This document shows positions 41,043-48,581 of a stretch of DNA of 64,000 nt, piece by piece. How positions within the stretch are numbered: position 1 is the first letter of the stretch; every line of letters starts with the position of its first letter. Source of the stretch: Bacteroides mediterraneensis (GTDB lineage: Bacteria > Bacteroidota > Bacteroidia > Bacteroidales > Bacteroidaceae). Under the pieces are notes generated by a model. That model did not search any database and was not told the DNA's origin. It saw only the letters and a list, made by a program, of their open reading frames with translations. Position numbers and translations under genes: made by a program. The DNA is taken from contig NZ_DAJPEN010000001.1 in NCBI RefSeq assembly GCF_025993685.1, positions 2,790,001 to 2,854,000 on the forward strand, written 5' to 3'.

Positions 41043-43052
41043 TTACTTGTTCTGCAAGAGGTATTGCAGTTCGGGGTCGGACTGTATGCGCTGCAACTCG
41101 TCGGCGACAATCTGCCGCACCTCGGCACGGATACGGTTGTAGTTATCCTGGATCATTTCCTTCATGCGGTCGTTGCCGCCGGCATCGGTAAAGTCTGTGA
41201 TGACGGGAATAGGCTTGTAAGCCTGTTCCTCACGCTTCACTTTCTCGGCATCGACCACAATCTCACAATGGAAAATCTTCTGTTCGATGCGCTCGTCGTA
41301 GTTGTCGGCGACGGCTCCCACGAACATGCCCTGCGTGAGCGTGGAAATCTTGCTCGCCGGGATAAGGCTCTCCATCTGCGTATTGATGGAAGTGGACTTG
41401 TCCTCGCGGTTGATGGTGATGCTCTGCCGCCTCTGGAGAATCTTGCCGAAACGCTCGGAAAGAGTCTTGGCGGTCTCGCCCACAACCTGACCGGAAAAGA
41501 TGTTGCCGACGGTGTTCATGACCACGGCGGCCTCCTTGTCGCCGTAGTCACGCTTGAGCTGGGAAAAGTCCTGAAAACCCAGCAGGGTGGAAACCTTGTT
41601 GCTTCGGGCGGTGGCAATCAGGTTGTCCAGCCCCTTGAAGTAAATCGTGGGCAGCTCGTCGATGATGATGGAGGACTTGAGCCTGCCCTTCCTGTTGACG
41701 AGCTTGACGATGCGCGAGTTGTACAGCCCCAACGCCGCCCCGTAGATGTTCTGGCGGTCGGGATTGTTGCCGACACAGAGAATCTTCGGCTCGTCGGGAT
41801 TGTTGATGTCGAGCGTGAACTCACTGTCGGACATGACCCAGTAGAGCTGCGGGGAAATCATGCGCGAGAGCGGAATCTTCGCCGAGGCTATCTGACCGGC
41901 GAGCTGTTCCATCGCCCCGCCCTGCCATGCGTCCATGAACGGGGAAAGATAGTTCTCCAGTTCGGGATAGCTGGTGAGAATCGGGAAAAGGTCCTCGTAA
42001 CGGCGGTTGAGCAGCTCGATGGCATGGGGAAAGGTGCAGTATTTCCCGTCCTGATAGATACGGAGGAACCATATCACGGCGGCGAACAGGATAATCGGAG
42101 ATTCGACAAAGAAGTCGCCCTGCTTCTGCACCCAGGTCCTGTTCAAATTGAGCATTATCGTGTAGGCACTCTCGTAGGCATCGGTGATGTCCTCCATGAA
42201 ATCCGGATGGATGGGATTGCAGCGGTGGCTGCGGCGCGGGTCGTCGAAATTGATTACATAGAACTTCGGCTTGACCTTGTACCCGTCCGGGTGGTTCATC
42301 AGGTGGTTGTAGGCGATGGTGGAAAGGTCGGGATATTTGAAGTCATAGATATATTGACTAAAGCCTTTCTCAATCTGCTGCTTGATAAAGCTGTTCACCA
42401 CTGCATAGGACTTTCCGCTGCCCGGCGTACCCAGTACGATGGTGGCACGGAAGGGGTTGACCACATTGATATAGCCATTGTTCCACTTCTTCCTATAATA
42501 GAAACGTGTGGGCAGATTGACGGAATACCCGTTCTCCATGAGGCGGGTTTCCTGCATGAAGCTCTCGTTTTCTACATTGAAAACGTCTTCCATGAGATTG
42601 GTACGCAAAAGGCGGCTCATCCATGTGCCCGCCATGAGCAGGCAGACATAGCCCGCCGCCATTGAAGCGGTGTAGAGACCCGCAACCGCCTCCACCGGAA
42701 GCGGCAGGGACAGCACCCACCAGTTGCCGAAGAACAGCACCAGCCCCACGGCAAGTACCGCCCAGATCCGGCGCCAGGTGATTTTCTCCTCCTTGACACC
42801 TTTCGTGCCGAGGCATGAGAGCGCGAGCAGAAGAAGGGCAAAGAGTTTCGTGTAGAGAATGTGATGGAACAGTCCGGCGGTACGGTCGAAGTTCATCAGT
42901 ACCCGGTCCACGACACCTATGCCGATGCCCCACAGCCTTATGGCTTCATAACAATACCAGTAGAGGTGGATGACCACCAGAATAATGCTTACGGCACGGA
43001 GAAAATCCATGATTTTCGCCAGTGCCCTCAAATCGTCTTCCTGTTGTGACAT
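41043..43052 (-). CDS. mobC: MobC, VirD4/TraG-type coupling protein
   Basis: 669 residues. Several N-terminal transmembrane helices include the YWYCYEAIRLW segment (the YWFCY-type domain), and the ATPase part has Walker A LGTPGSGKSYAVV (about residues 207-219) and Walker B-like SSIIIDELPTIYFKGLD. It connects the relaxosome to the mating pore and energises DNA transfer at the inner membrane. Order mobA-mobB-mobC on the minus strand, with a 32-nt gap after mobB. Confidence 0.92.
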   Translation of the reverse strand: MSQQEDDLRALAKIMDFLRAVSIILVVIHLYWYCYEAIRLWGIGIGVVDRVLMNFDRTAGLFHHILYTKLFALLLLALSCLGTKGVKEEKITWRRIWAVLAVGLVLFFGNWWVLSLPLPVEAVAGLYTASMAAGYVCLLMAGTWMSRLLRTNLMEDVFNVENESFMQETRLMENGYSVNLPTRFYYRKKWNNGYINVVNPFRATIVLGTPGSGKSYAVVNSFIKQQIEKGFSQYIYDFKYPDLSTIAYNHLMNHPDGYKVKPKFYVINFDDPRRSHRCNPIHPDFMEDITDAYESAYTIMLNLNRTWVQKQGDFFVESPIILFAAVIWFLRIYQDGKYCTFPHAIELLNRRYEDLFPILTSYPELENYLSPFMDAWQGGAMEQLAGQIASAKIPLSRMISPQLYWVMSDSEFTLDINNPDEPKILCVGNNPDRQNIYGAALGLYNSRIVKLVNRKGRLKSSIIIDELPTIYFKGLDNLIATARSNKVSTLLGFQDFSQLKRDYGDKEAAVVMNTVGNIFSGQVVGETAKTLSERFGKILQRRQSITINREDKSTSINTQMESLIPASKISTLTQGMFVGAVADNYDERIEQKIFHCEIVVDAEKVKREEQAYKPIPVITDFTDAGGNDRMKEMIQDNYNRIRAEVRQIVADELQRIQSDPELQYLLQNK

Positions 43053-43084
43053 AATCTGTTTCTGTTTTCAAGTGAATGACTGAA

Positions 43085-44332
43085 TTATAATCCCTGCCCC
43101 TTGCGGCGTTTCTTTCGCTTGCGCTTGAGGTCGCGCTCGAAGGCGGCTTCTTCGGCCTGTGCGCCCGAAGCGTCGCCGCCGAGCAAGCCCAAGCCGGAGG
43201 AATACCCCTCGTCGTATTCCACGACGGGACGGGTATCGGGCTGCTGCCCGTCCACGGCGATGGTGAACGGTATGGGCGGAGTGCCGGCATACGGCAGGGT
43301 GAAATGCTCCTGCAAGGCATTGGCGGAAAACTCCCTGCCCAGACGAGAGCCGTTGAGCACGCAGCCCGTGCGGTGGTCGATGAAGGTCGCCCCGTAGATG
43401 CGCCCTTCTTCTGTGTGGCGGAACACCACATCCACACCTTTCGCTTTGAGCAGGGCGACAAACTCCTCGCGGCGGTATGTCCGGGCAAGCGCGGCGGCGA
43501 CGGTACGGCGGGTCGTCTCCGCCAGACGCCTGTCGCGGATTTGTTCCTTGGAGTATTCAAACCTGCGCTGTACGGCTTCATAGCCGACGGACTTGCCGAT
43601 GCGGGAAGCCTTGAAGGGAGTGCCGGTCCTGTTACCGGCATCATCAGTGGCAGAATAGACCATCCCGTGATACTCGCGCCCGTCCACCATGCCGCGGGCT
43701 TCCTCCACGGTGACGTTGTAGAGCGAGAGAAGGGCACGGTATTCGCCCATTGTCTGGAACCTGTAGCCTGCCATGACTGCCTTGGCTACATTCGATACCT
43801 GCCGCTTGACATCGCCCTGCGATACGTCCACCCTGCGGAGCGGGTTGTCGGTACGGAGCCGGCGGCGGTCAGCCGGGTGAAGCCCGTACTTCTTTTCCAG
43901 CTCGGAGGTGATGCGCTTGCTGCGGCGGTGGATGAAGTCACGGTTAAGCCGCCTGCCCCGTTCGTCCACATTGACGGAAACGATGTGCAGGTGGTGGCGG
44001 CTGATGTCCTCGTGCTTGAACACGAGATAAGGCTGGTCGCCGTAGCCAAGCCTGTCGAGATACTCGCGTGCGAGCTGTTCCAGTTCCGTGTCGGTCAGAC
44101 GGTCGTCGGGGTGCGGATTAAGGGAAATGTGGATGACCTTATTACGCGTGCGCACCTGCTCCGGCATGAACCGCTTGAAGTCCTGCTCGGCACGTGCCAC
44201 GTCCACATGTCCGCTGCCGTCGTCGAAAATCCGGTTTACGGCAAGGAGCCTGCCTTCGCCCTCATTCACTTTCAGGCCATTGTAGGCGAGTGCGCCGTAC
44301 AACGATGTTCCCATGCTTATCTTCGCGACCAT
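43085..44332 (-). CDS. mobB: MobB relaxase
   Basis: 415 residues. The N-terminal ~200 residues are a MobP/MOB_P-like relaxase domain with the metal-binding triad HHLHIVSVN (His113, His114, His116) and an upstream tyrosine-containing start (SLYGALAYNGLK) for the nick. The C-terminal half (ARTYRREEFVALLKAKGVDVVF) is a helical domain common in these relaxases. It nicks at oriT and leads the strand to the recipient. The start overlaps the mobA stop by 16 nt. Confidence 0.92.
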   Translation of the reverse strand: MVAKISMGTSLYGALAYNGLKVNEGEGRLLAVNRIFDDGSGHVDVARAEQDFKRFMPEQVRTRNKVIHISLNPHPDDRLTDTELEQLAREYLDRLGYGDQPYLVFKHEDISRHHLHIVSVNVDERGRRLNRDFIHRRSKRITSELEKKYGLHPADRRRLRTDNPLRRVDVSQGDVKRQVSNVAKAVMAGYRFQTMGEYRALLSLYNVTVEEARGMVDGREYHGMVYSATDDAGNRTGTPFKASRIGKSVGYEAVQRRFEYSKEQIRDRRLAETTRRTVAAALARTYRREEFVALLKAKGVDVVFRHTEEGRIYGATFIDHRTGCVLNGSRLGREFSANALQEHFTLPYAGTPPIPFTIAVDGQQPDTRPVVEYDEGYSSGLGLLGGDASGAQAEEAAFERDLKRKRKKRRKGQGL

Positions 44333-44751
44333 CTTTCCTCAAACTCTTTTGAAAGTTCCATGACCTGCCGCGTCAGAGCGGCCAGTTCCTTCGTACATTG
44401 CTCCAGCTTGTAGAGCAATGCCATCGCCTTCTTTTCCGAGAAATGGCAGCGAAGCTCCCTTACCGTCTGGTTGTAGTTGTTGCCGACCATGCGGTACTGC
44501 GCATGGAAAGCGGAGAGCTTCGTGCAGTAGTCCAGCAGCGTCCTGTCCGTGACCAATACACGGAAGGGCTGTCCGAAGAAGTGCGCTTTCAGGAACACTG
44601 CCCTCGCGTACACGCCGGATTTCTCATACATGGCAAGAAACTTCTGCCATTCCTCATTGTCGAAGCGCACCATCACGCAGTGCGACTTGCGGCTCTCTTT
44701 CGGATGCCGCCCCCATTTGGGCATTTCATCCCCGTTCTTTTTCTTGTTCAT
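44317..44751 (-). CDS. mobA: MobA, relaxosome accessory protein
   Basis: 144 residues from the ATG at 44751 (MNKKKNGDEMPKWGRHPK). It resembles MobC/BmgB-type ribbon-helix-helix relaxosome proteins: a basic N-terminus (RHPKESRKSHCVMVRFDNEE), then YRMVGNNYNQTVRELRCHF and a helical C-terminus. It would bind near oriT and help the relaxase. The CCACTAAATCCA site ends 8 nt before the start, so it is a candidate sRNA target. The longer frame to 44862 crosses that site and is not used. Confidence 0.87.
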   Translation of the reverse strand: MNKKKNGDEMPKWGRHPKESRKSHCVMVRFDNEEWQKFLAMYEKSGVYARAVFLKAHFFGQPFRVLVTDRTLLDYCTKLSAFHAQYRMVGNNYNQTVRELRCHFSEKKAMALLYKLEQCTKELAALTRQVMELSKEFEERWSRR

Positions 44752-44759
44752 CTTTATTA

Positions 44760-44771
44760 TGGATTTAGTGG
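44760..44771 (-). promoter_or_regulatory. Candidate sRNA target site (mobA leader)
   Basis: CCACTAAATCCA on the minus strand, ending 8 nt before the mobA ATG; 14 nt (ACCACTAAATCCAT) can pair with the candidate small RNA at 12147-12235. Confidence 0.6.
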
Positions 44772-44874
44772 TTCGTTTCACGGCACAAGCGCAGCTTCCG
44801 GCACGCATACCGCAGGTAGGAAACAGGCTTCCCGACTTCGGAGGGGAAGCCCTCCCCCGCAAGGGGCAAGGTCG

Positions 44875-45012
44875 TTTCCGGGAGTAACCGGAAACCCTTT
44901 GAGTTACTCAAAGGACACCTTGCTGTGTCTTTAAGGACACAAGAATCCGTACACGACGGATTGGGGATAAACCTGCTATAACAACCCATAAAGGTATCGG
45001 TCGCCCGATACC
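44875..45012. other. Candidate origin of transfer (inverted-repeat array)
   Basis: Five inverted repeats lie in 138 bp of the non-coding region between mobA and traA: TTTCCGG/CCGGAAA (44875-44894), CCTTTGAGT/ACTCAAAGG (44896-44914), TGTGTC/GACACA (44924-44941), ATCCGT/ACGGAT (44945-44961) and GGTATCGG/CCGATACC (44993-45012). The position beside the relaxase genes and the density of hairpins suggest oriT. No nick site is identified. A further GTGGC/GCCAC hairpin is at 45118-45135. Confidence 0.55.
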
Positions 45013-45151
45013 CTTCGGCTGCCCAAAAGAAGGACGGAGCCGGGGGTACGATGTGCGCATCGGGAGCGTTGCCCTGCCGCTTGGGGGCAAAGGTACGGGG
45101 TAAAAACACACCGGGAAGTGGCTGAAAAACGCCACAAGCTACCGGAACGAA

Positions 45152-45167
45152 GCCAAATGCTGCCACG
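45152..45167 (+). repeat. 16-mer shared with the excision region
   Basis: GCCAAATGCTGCCACG, extended to 18 nt (ending CA) in common with the copy at 7155-7172 on the other strand; a third copy is in traD. It is about 375 bp before traA. Confidence 0.6.
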
Positions 45168-45319
45168 CAAGGGGGAAACGATACAGACCGGCGGATTTGT
45201 ATATTCCTTTGCGGACAGAAACGATGAAGCAACAAGGCAAATAAATGGACATGGACGGAAACAGACATTTGAAAAGGCAGGTCCGCACGGACGGACAGAC
45301 ACACAGCTTCGCTGGCGTA

Positions 45320-45375
45320 CTGACATACATACGTACTGATGCACTGACGTACATACGTGCTGACGTACTGACGTA
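45320..45375 (+). repeat. Iteron-like CTGACRTA repeats upstream of traA
   Basis: CTGACATACATACGTACTGA (45320-45339) and CTGACGTACATACGTGCTGA (45344-45363) are 24 bp apart and 18/20 identical; further CTGACGTA units start at 45360 and 45368. They lie about 170 bp before traA and may be binding sites for a regulator of the transfer operon or a relaxosome protein. Confidence 0.6.
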
Positions 45376-45540
45376 TTGGCGTATGACAACACACCAGCGG
45401 AGACTCAAACCAAGACCTCCGTAGAAATGCGTGTATGCAAGAAAGTGCGCATACGCATATATACAGAGGCAGAGAAATGAACAGGCGGGGAAGCATACCG
45501 CCACAGTCATAAACCCACAACGATTAAAACATACAGAAAA

Positions 45541-46299
45541 ATGAACAAGGAAACATTCGTTGCATTCGCAACACAGAAAGGCGGTGTCGGCAAATCGACC
45601 GTCACCGCGCTCGTAGCCAACTACATCCACAACGTGATGGGGATAGATGTCGCCGTGATAGACTGCGACGAGCCGCAGCACAGCATCGCCGGGCTGCGCG
45701 ACAAGGAAACGGCACTTATCGAAAAGAACGACAGCCTGAAAGCCGTTGCCTGTGAACATTTCCGCAAGTCGGGGCGCAAGGGATTTCCCATCGTCCGAAG
45801 CAACGCCGTGCAAGCGCTGGACGATGCGGACAGCCTGCTGTCAGAGAAAGGATACCAGCCGGAAATCGTGTTCTTCGACCTGCCGGGCACGCTGAAAAGC
45901 GACGGGGTGATAAAGACGCTCTCGCAGATGGACTACATCTTCACGCCCGTCAGCGCCGACCGCTTCGTGGTGGAAAGCGCATTGCAGTTCGTGATGATGT
46001 TCAACGATAACCTCGTCACCACCGGGCTTGCCAAGACGAAAGGCATATCCCTGTTCTGGACAATGGTGGACGGACGGGAAAAGACCGGGCTGTACGACCT
46101 GTACGGGAAGCTGTTCGCCGAAAACGACTTCCATGTCCTTGACACGAGGCTGCCCGACAGCAAGCGTTTCCGCCGCGAGCCGTCGGACGACCGCAAGTCG
46201 GTGTTCCGCTCGACCATCCTGCCGCCGGACGCCTCCATGCTGAAGGGAAGCCGTATCCGAGAGCTGTCGGAAGAGATATGTTCCATCATCAACGGATAA
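45541..46299 (+). CDS. traA: TraA, ParA-family ATPase
   Basis: 252 residues with a deviant Walker A, QKGGVGKSTVTALVANYI (from about residue 13), VAVIDCDEPQHS (Walker A' / B) and VFFDLPGTLKSDGVI. ParA-type ATPases at the head of ICE transfer operons are thought to act in DNA positioning or element maintenance. First gene of the tra operon, preceded by the 790-nt region with the oriT candidate and iterons. Confidence 0.88.
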   Translation: MNKETFVAFATQKGGVGKSTVTALVANYIHNVMGIDVAVIDCDEPQHSIAGLRDKETALIEKNDSLKAVACEHFRKSGRKGFPIVRSNAVQALDDADSLLSEKGYQPEIVFFDLPGTLKSDGVIKTLSQMDYIFTPVSADRFVVESALQFVMMFNDNLVTTGLAKTKGISLFWTMVDGREKTGLYDLYGKLFAENDFHVLDTRLPDSKRFRREPSDDRKSVFRSTILPPDASMLKGSRIRELSEEICSIING

Positions 46300-46304
46300 A
46301 CCTC

Positions 46305-46721
46305 ATGGCAAGCCGAAAATTGAATACGGAGGGCATAGACGAAAGCCTGCTGCTTGCCTCCATAGGAAAATCCCGTCAGATGGGCGGACCTCCGGCAAGG
46401 GAAGGAACGGACGAACCCGATGCCGGCAACGTACCGGAAGATGCGGTACAGCCCACGGAAGCTAAAGCACGGAGCGAACCCGCGAAAAGAAAGAAGCCTG
46501 ACTACGGCTCGACCTTCCTCAAACGGAACGAGGTGAAACTCCGGCACTGCGTGTACATCAGCAAGGAGGCACACAGCATCGTTTCCAAGATAGTGAACAC
46601 CATCGCCGACAAGGAAATAACCGTGGGCGGCTACATCGACACGGTGCTGATGCGCCACTTTGAGGAGAACAAGGACGAAATCAACGACCTGTACCGCCGC
46701 AACAGGGACAATCTGATTTGA
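46305..46721 (+). CDS. traB: TraB-like DUF3408 protein
   Basis: About 138 residues from the ATG at 46305 (MASRKLNTEGIDESLL), 5 nt after the traA stop. The C-terminal DUF3408-like region has VYISKEAHSIVSKIVNTI, then GGYIDTVLMRHFEE, which resembles a ribbon-helix-helix DNA-binding fold. As a partner of a ParA ATPase it may act like ParB/RHH adaptor proteins; this is inference. Confidence 0.75.
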   Translation: MASRKLNTEGIDESLLLASIGKSRQMGGPPAREGTDEPDAGNVPEDAVQPTEAKARSEPAKRKKPDYGSTFLKRNEVKLRHCVYISKEAHSIVSKIVNTIADKEITVGGYIDTVLMRHFEENKDEINDLYRRNRDNLI

Positions 46722-46757
46722 GGAAAACATTGTATCACATAAAAAAGTAAAGACGAA

Positions 46758-47054
46758 ATGAAACTGAACATCCAAATTTTCAAAAGAAAGCAGAGAGAGG
46801 AAGCCTATAAGGGCAAGTGCCTGAACGGATGCAAGCCGGAAGGCACCGCACGGAAGGCGGTGTACATCAGCCGGGAGAAGTACAAGGCGGTCAGGCGCAT
46901 AGCGGGCATGGCGGGAGAAAACGGGATGACCATATCCGGCTATACAGACCGCATCGTCACCGAACACCTTGAACACCACGGTACGGAGCCGGAGAGCCTG
47001 CACAGGAAGAAAAGCCACGATGTTGTCGGACAGATAGCGGTAAGCCTATGGTGA
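46758..47054 (+). CDS. traC: TraC-like DUF3408 protein
   Basis: 98 residues. It shares with the preceding protein the block KAVYISREKYKAVRRIAGMA and SGYTDRIVTEHLEHH, so the two are RHH-like paralogues. The stop overlaps the traD start by 7 nt. Role in transfer or regulation unknown. Confidence 0.7.
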   Translation: MKLNIQIFKRKQREEAYKGKCLNGCKPEGTARKAVYISREKYKAVRRIAGMAGENGMTISGYTDRIVTEHLEHHGTEPESLHRKKSHDVVGQIAVSLW

Positions 47055-47722
47055 CGCTGCTGCTAATCCTGATGATGGCGTGCAACCTGTGGGTACTGCT
47101 CTACCTGACATGGGAACGCAAGGAGTCACGAAAAGCTGACGGCAAGGACGGCATTGAACCGGCACGGGAACCGTTGCCCGATGTCATTGGAAAAAGCAGG
47201 TTCAGAATGCCGGAAATGAAGCCACAGGCTGCCACTCCGACGCCAAATGCTGCCACGGAAATGCAAAGCGAGGCGGTGGACGAAAAGGACGTTACCTTTG
47301 ACGACGAAATGGAAACCGCCGGCAGCCACGCTGCGGAAACGAAGCCGTCGCGCCAAGTGCCCGACGAGGATCTGGACGAGGTTTTCAGGGACAACCGCGT
47401 CCACGACACGGACGGGGAACTTGAGGAAGAGCCGCCACAGGCGGGCGGAAGCACCTTTGACGAAATCGACCGTGCGGCAAGGGCGGTGAAGAACCCGAAG
47501 GCAGGGAAAGCCGACATCCTGCAAGCGGGCAAGGTATTCCACGAGCTGGAAGGGACAGAGTTCTACGACATGTTCCGGCGCAACAATGCCCGGTACGAGG
47601 CAAGGGTGTCGGAAATGGTGGAAACCTATCTCACAAGTATCCAGCCCGCAGAGAAGAAAACAAGAATGAAAGCGGCTGTACGGAAGGAATACGAGAACTT
47701 CAACATCCGCGACTATGTATAA
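47048..47722 (+). CDS. traD: TraD-like transfer protein
   Basis: 224 residues: one N-terminal transmembrane helix (VTLLLILMMACNLWVLLYL), a long acidic variable region, and a conserved C-terminal part (STFDEIDRAARAVKNP, FHELEGTEFYDMF, NFNIRDYV). Presumably a membrane-anchored cytoplasmic protein of the conjugation apparatus. Its coding sequence contains the 16-mer GCCAAATGCTGCCACG (47242-47257). Confidence 0.7.
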   Translation: MVTLLLILMMACNLWVLLYLTWERKESRKADGKDGIEPAREPLPDVIGKSRFRMPEMKPQAATPTPNAATEMQSEAVDEKDVTFDDEMETAGSHAAETKPSRQVPDEDLDEVFRDNRVHDTDGELEEEPPQAGGSTFDEIDRAARAVKNPKAGKADILQAGKVFHELEGTEFYDMFRRNNARYEARVSEMVETYLTSIQPAEKKTRMKAAVRKEYENFNIRDYV

Positions 47723-47795
47723 CAATGTAAAAGATGTAACTAAGATGCGAAAAAAGAAAACCGACTACGGCTAAATCATCGGCTTGCCACCGAAT

Positions 47796-47807
47796 CCACT
47801 AAATCCA
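47796..47807 (+). promoter_or_regulatory. Candidate sRNA target site (traE leader)
   Basis: CCACTAAATCCA, 92 nt before the traE ATG, in a 177-nt gap after traD that also has a GCCGGCTTTATCCGAAGCCGC inverted repeat close downstream. Confidence 0.5.
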
Positions 47808-47899
47808 GAAGCCGGCTTTATCCGAAGCCGCAAGAATTAAAAAGTATCAATCGCCGAAGGGAATATCCGACCCCAAGGCACAAAAAACGAAAAAAGATT

Positions 47900-48211
47900 A
47901 TGACAATGACATCGAAAAAGAAACAGTTCATCCTCGCAGCCCTTCTGCTGGCTGCCAACATTTCCGCCTTCGCTCAGGGTAACGGCATGGCGGGCATCAC
48001 CGAAGCCACCAGCATGGTGACATCGTATTTTGACCCGGCGACAAAGCTCATCTACGCCATCGGCGCAGTGGTGGGTCTTATCGGGGGCATCAAGGTCTAT
48101 GGCAAGTTCTCGTCCGGCGACCCGGACACGAGCAAGACCGCCGCAAGCTGGTTCGGTGCGTGTATCTTCCTGATAGTGAGTGCGACCATTTTACGCTCGT
48201 TCTTTCTCTAA
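47900..48211 (+). CDS. traE: TraE, DUF4134 family pilin/VirB2-like protein
   Basis: 103 residues: signal peptide ending SAFAQG, then two hydrophobic segments (LIYAIGAVVGLIGGIKVYG and SWFGACIFLIVSATILRSFF). Size, leader and two membrane helices fit a VirB2-type pilin of the mating pore. It opens the mating-pore gene set traE-traQ, after a 177-nt leader. Confidence 0.83.
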   Translation: MTMTSKKKQFILAALLLAANISAFAQGNGMAGITEATSMVTSYFDPATKLIYAIGAVVGLIGGIKVYGKFSSGDPDTSKTAASWFGACIFLIVSATILRSFFL

Positions 48212-48248
48212 ACAGGCGTTTTCCATATATAATTAAGGTAAAAGGACA

Positions 48249-48581
48249 ATGGCTGAATACCCGGTAAACAAGGGCATCGGTCGTCCGGTGGAGTTCAAGG
48301 GGCTGAAGGCGCAGTACCTGTTCCTGTTCGCGGGCGGGCTGCTCGCTGTCTTCATCCTGTTTGTCATCCTGTACATGGCGGGCGTGAGCCAGTGGGTCTG
48401 CATCGGTCTGGGAGTCACGGCGGCTTCCGCCGTGGTATGGCTCACGTTCCGGCTGAACACGAAGTACGGCCAGCACGGACTGATGAAGCTGGGCGCTGCA
48501 CGGATGCGCCCGCGCTACCTGCTCCACCGCAGACGGGTATGCCGTATGCTAAGACGGAAAAAGAAAGGAGGAAAAGCATGA
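48249..48581 (+). CDS. traF: TraF, DUF4133 family (VirB3-like)
   Basis: 110 residues: conserved start EYPVNKGIGRPVEFKGLK, then two transmembrane helices (about residues 24-45 and 49-68) and a basic C-terminus. Position before the VirB4 ATPase and topology fit VirB3. It overlaps traG by 4 nt (ATGA). Confidence 0.82.
   Translation: MAEYPVNKGIGRPVEFKGLKAQYLFLFAGGLLAVFILFVILYMAGVSQWVCIGLGVTAASAVVWLTFRLNTKYGQHGLMKLGAARMRPRYLLHRRRVCRMLRRKKKGGKA

Noticed and set aside
40998..42665. 555-codon plus-strand frame opposite mobC
   Set aside because: Shadow of the coupling-protein gene; its VVD/LHH-rich sequence has no motif. The same holds for 43304-44413 opposite mobB.
45320..45375. CRISPR array
   Set aside because: Only a few short repeats without spacers of constant length, and no cas genes. 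They fit iteron-like binding sites.
44765..45520. Minus-strand frames with STYVRQCISTYV-type repeats
   Set aside because: They translate the CTGACRTA DNA iterons and hairpins of the non-coding region; no leader or family support.
48392..48577. Extended N-terminus of traG
   Set aside because: It overlaps traF in another frame; the ATG at 48578 has AAAGGAGG upstream and an ATGA overlap with the traF stop.
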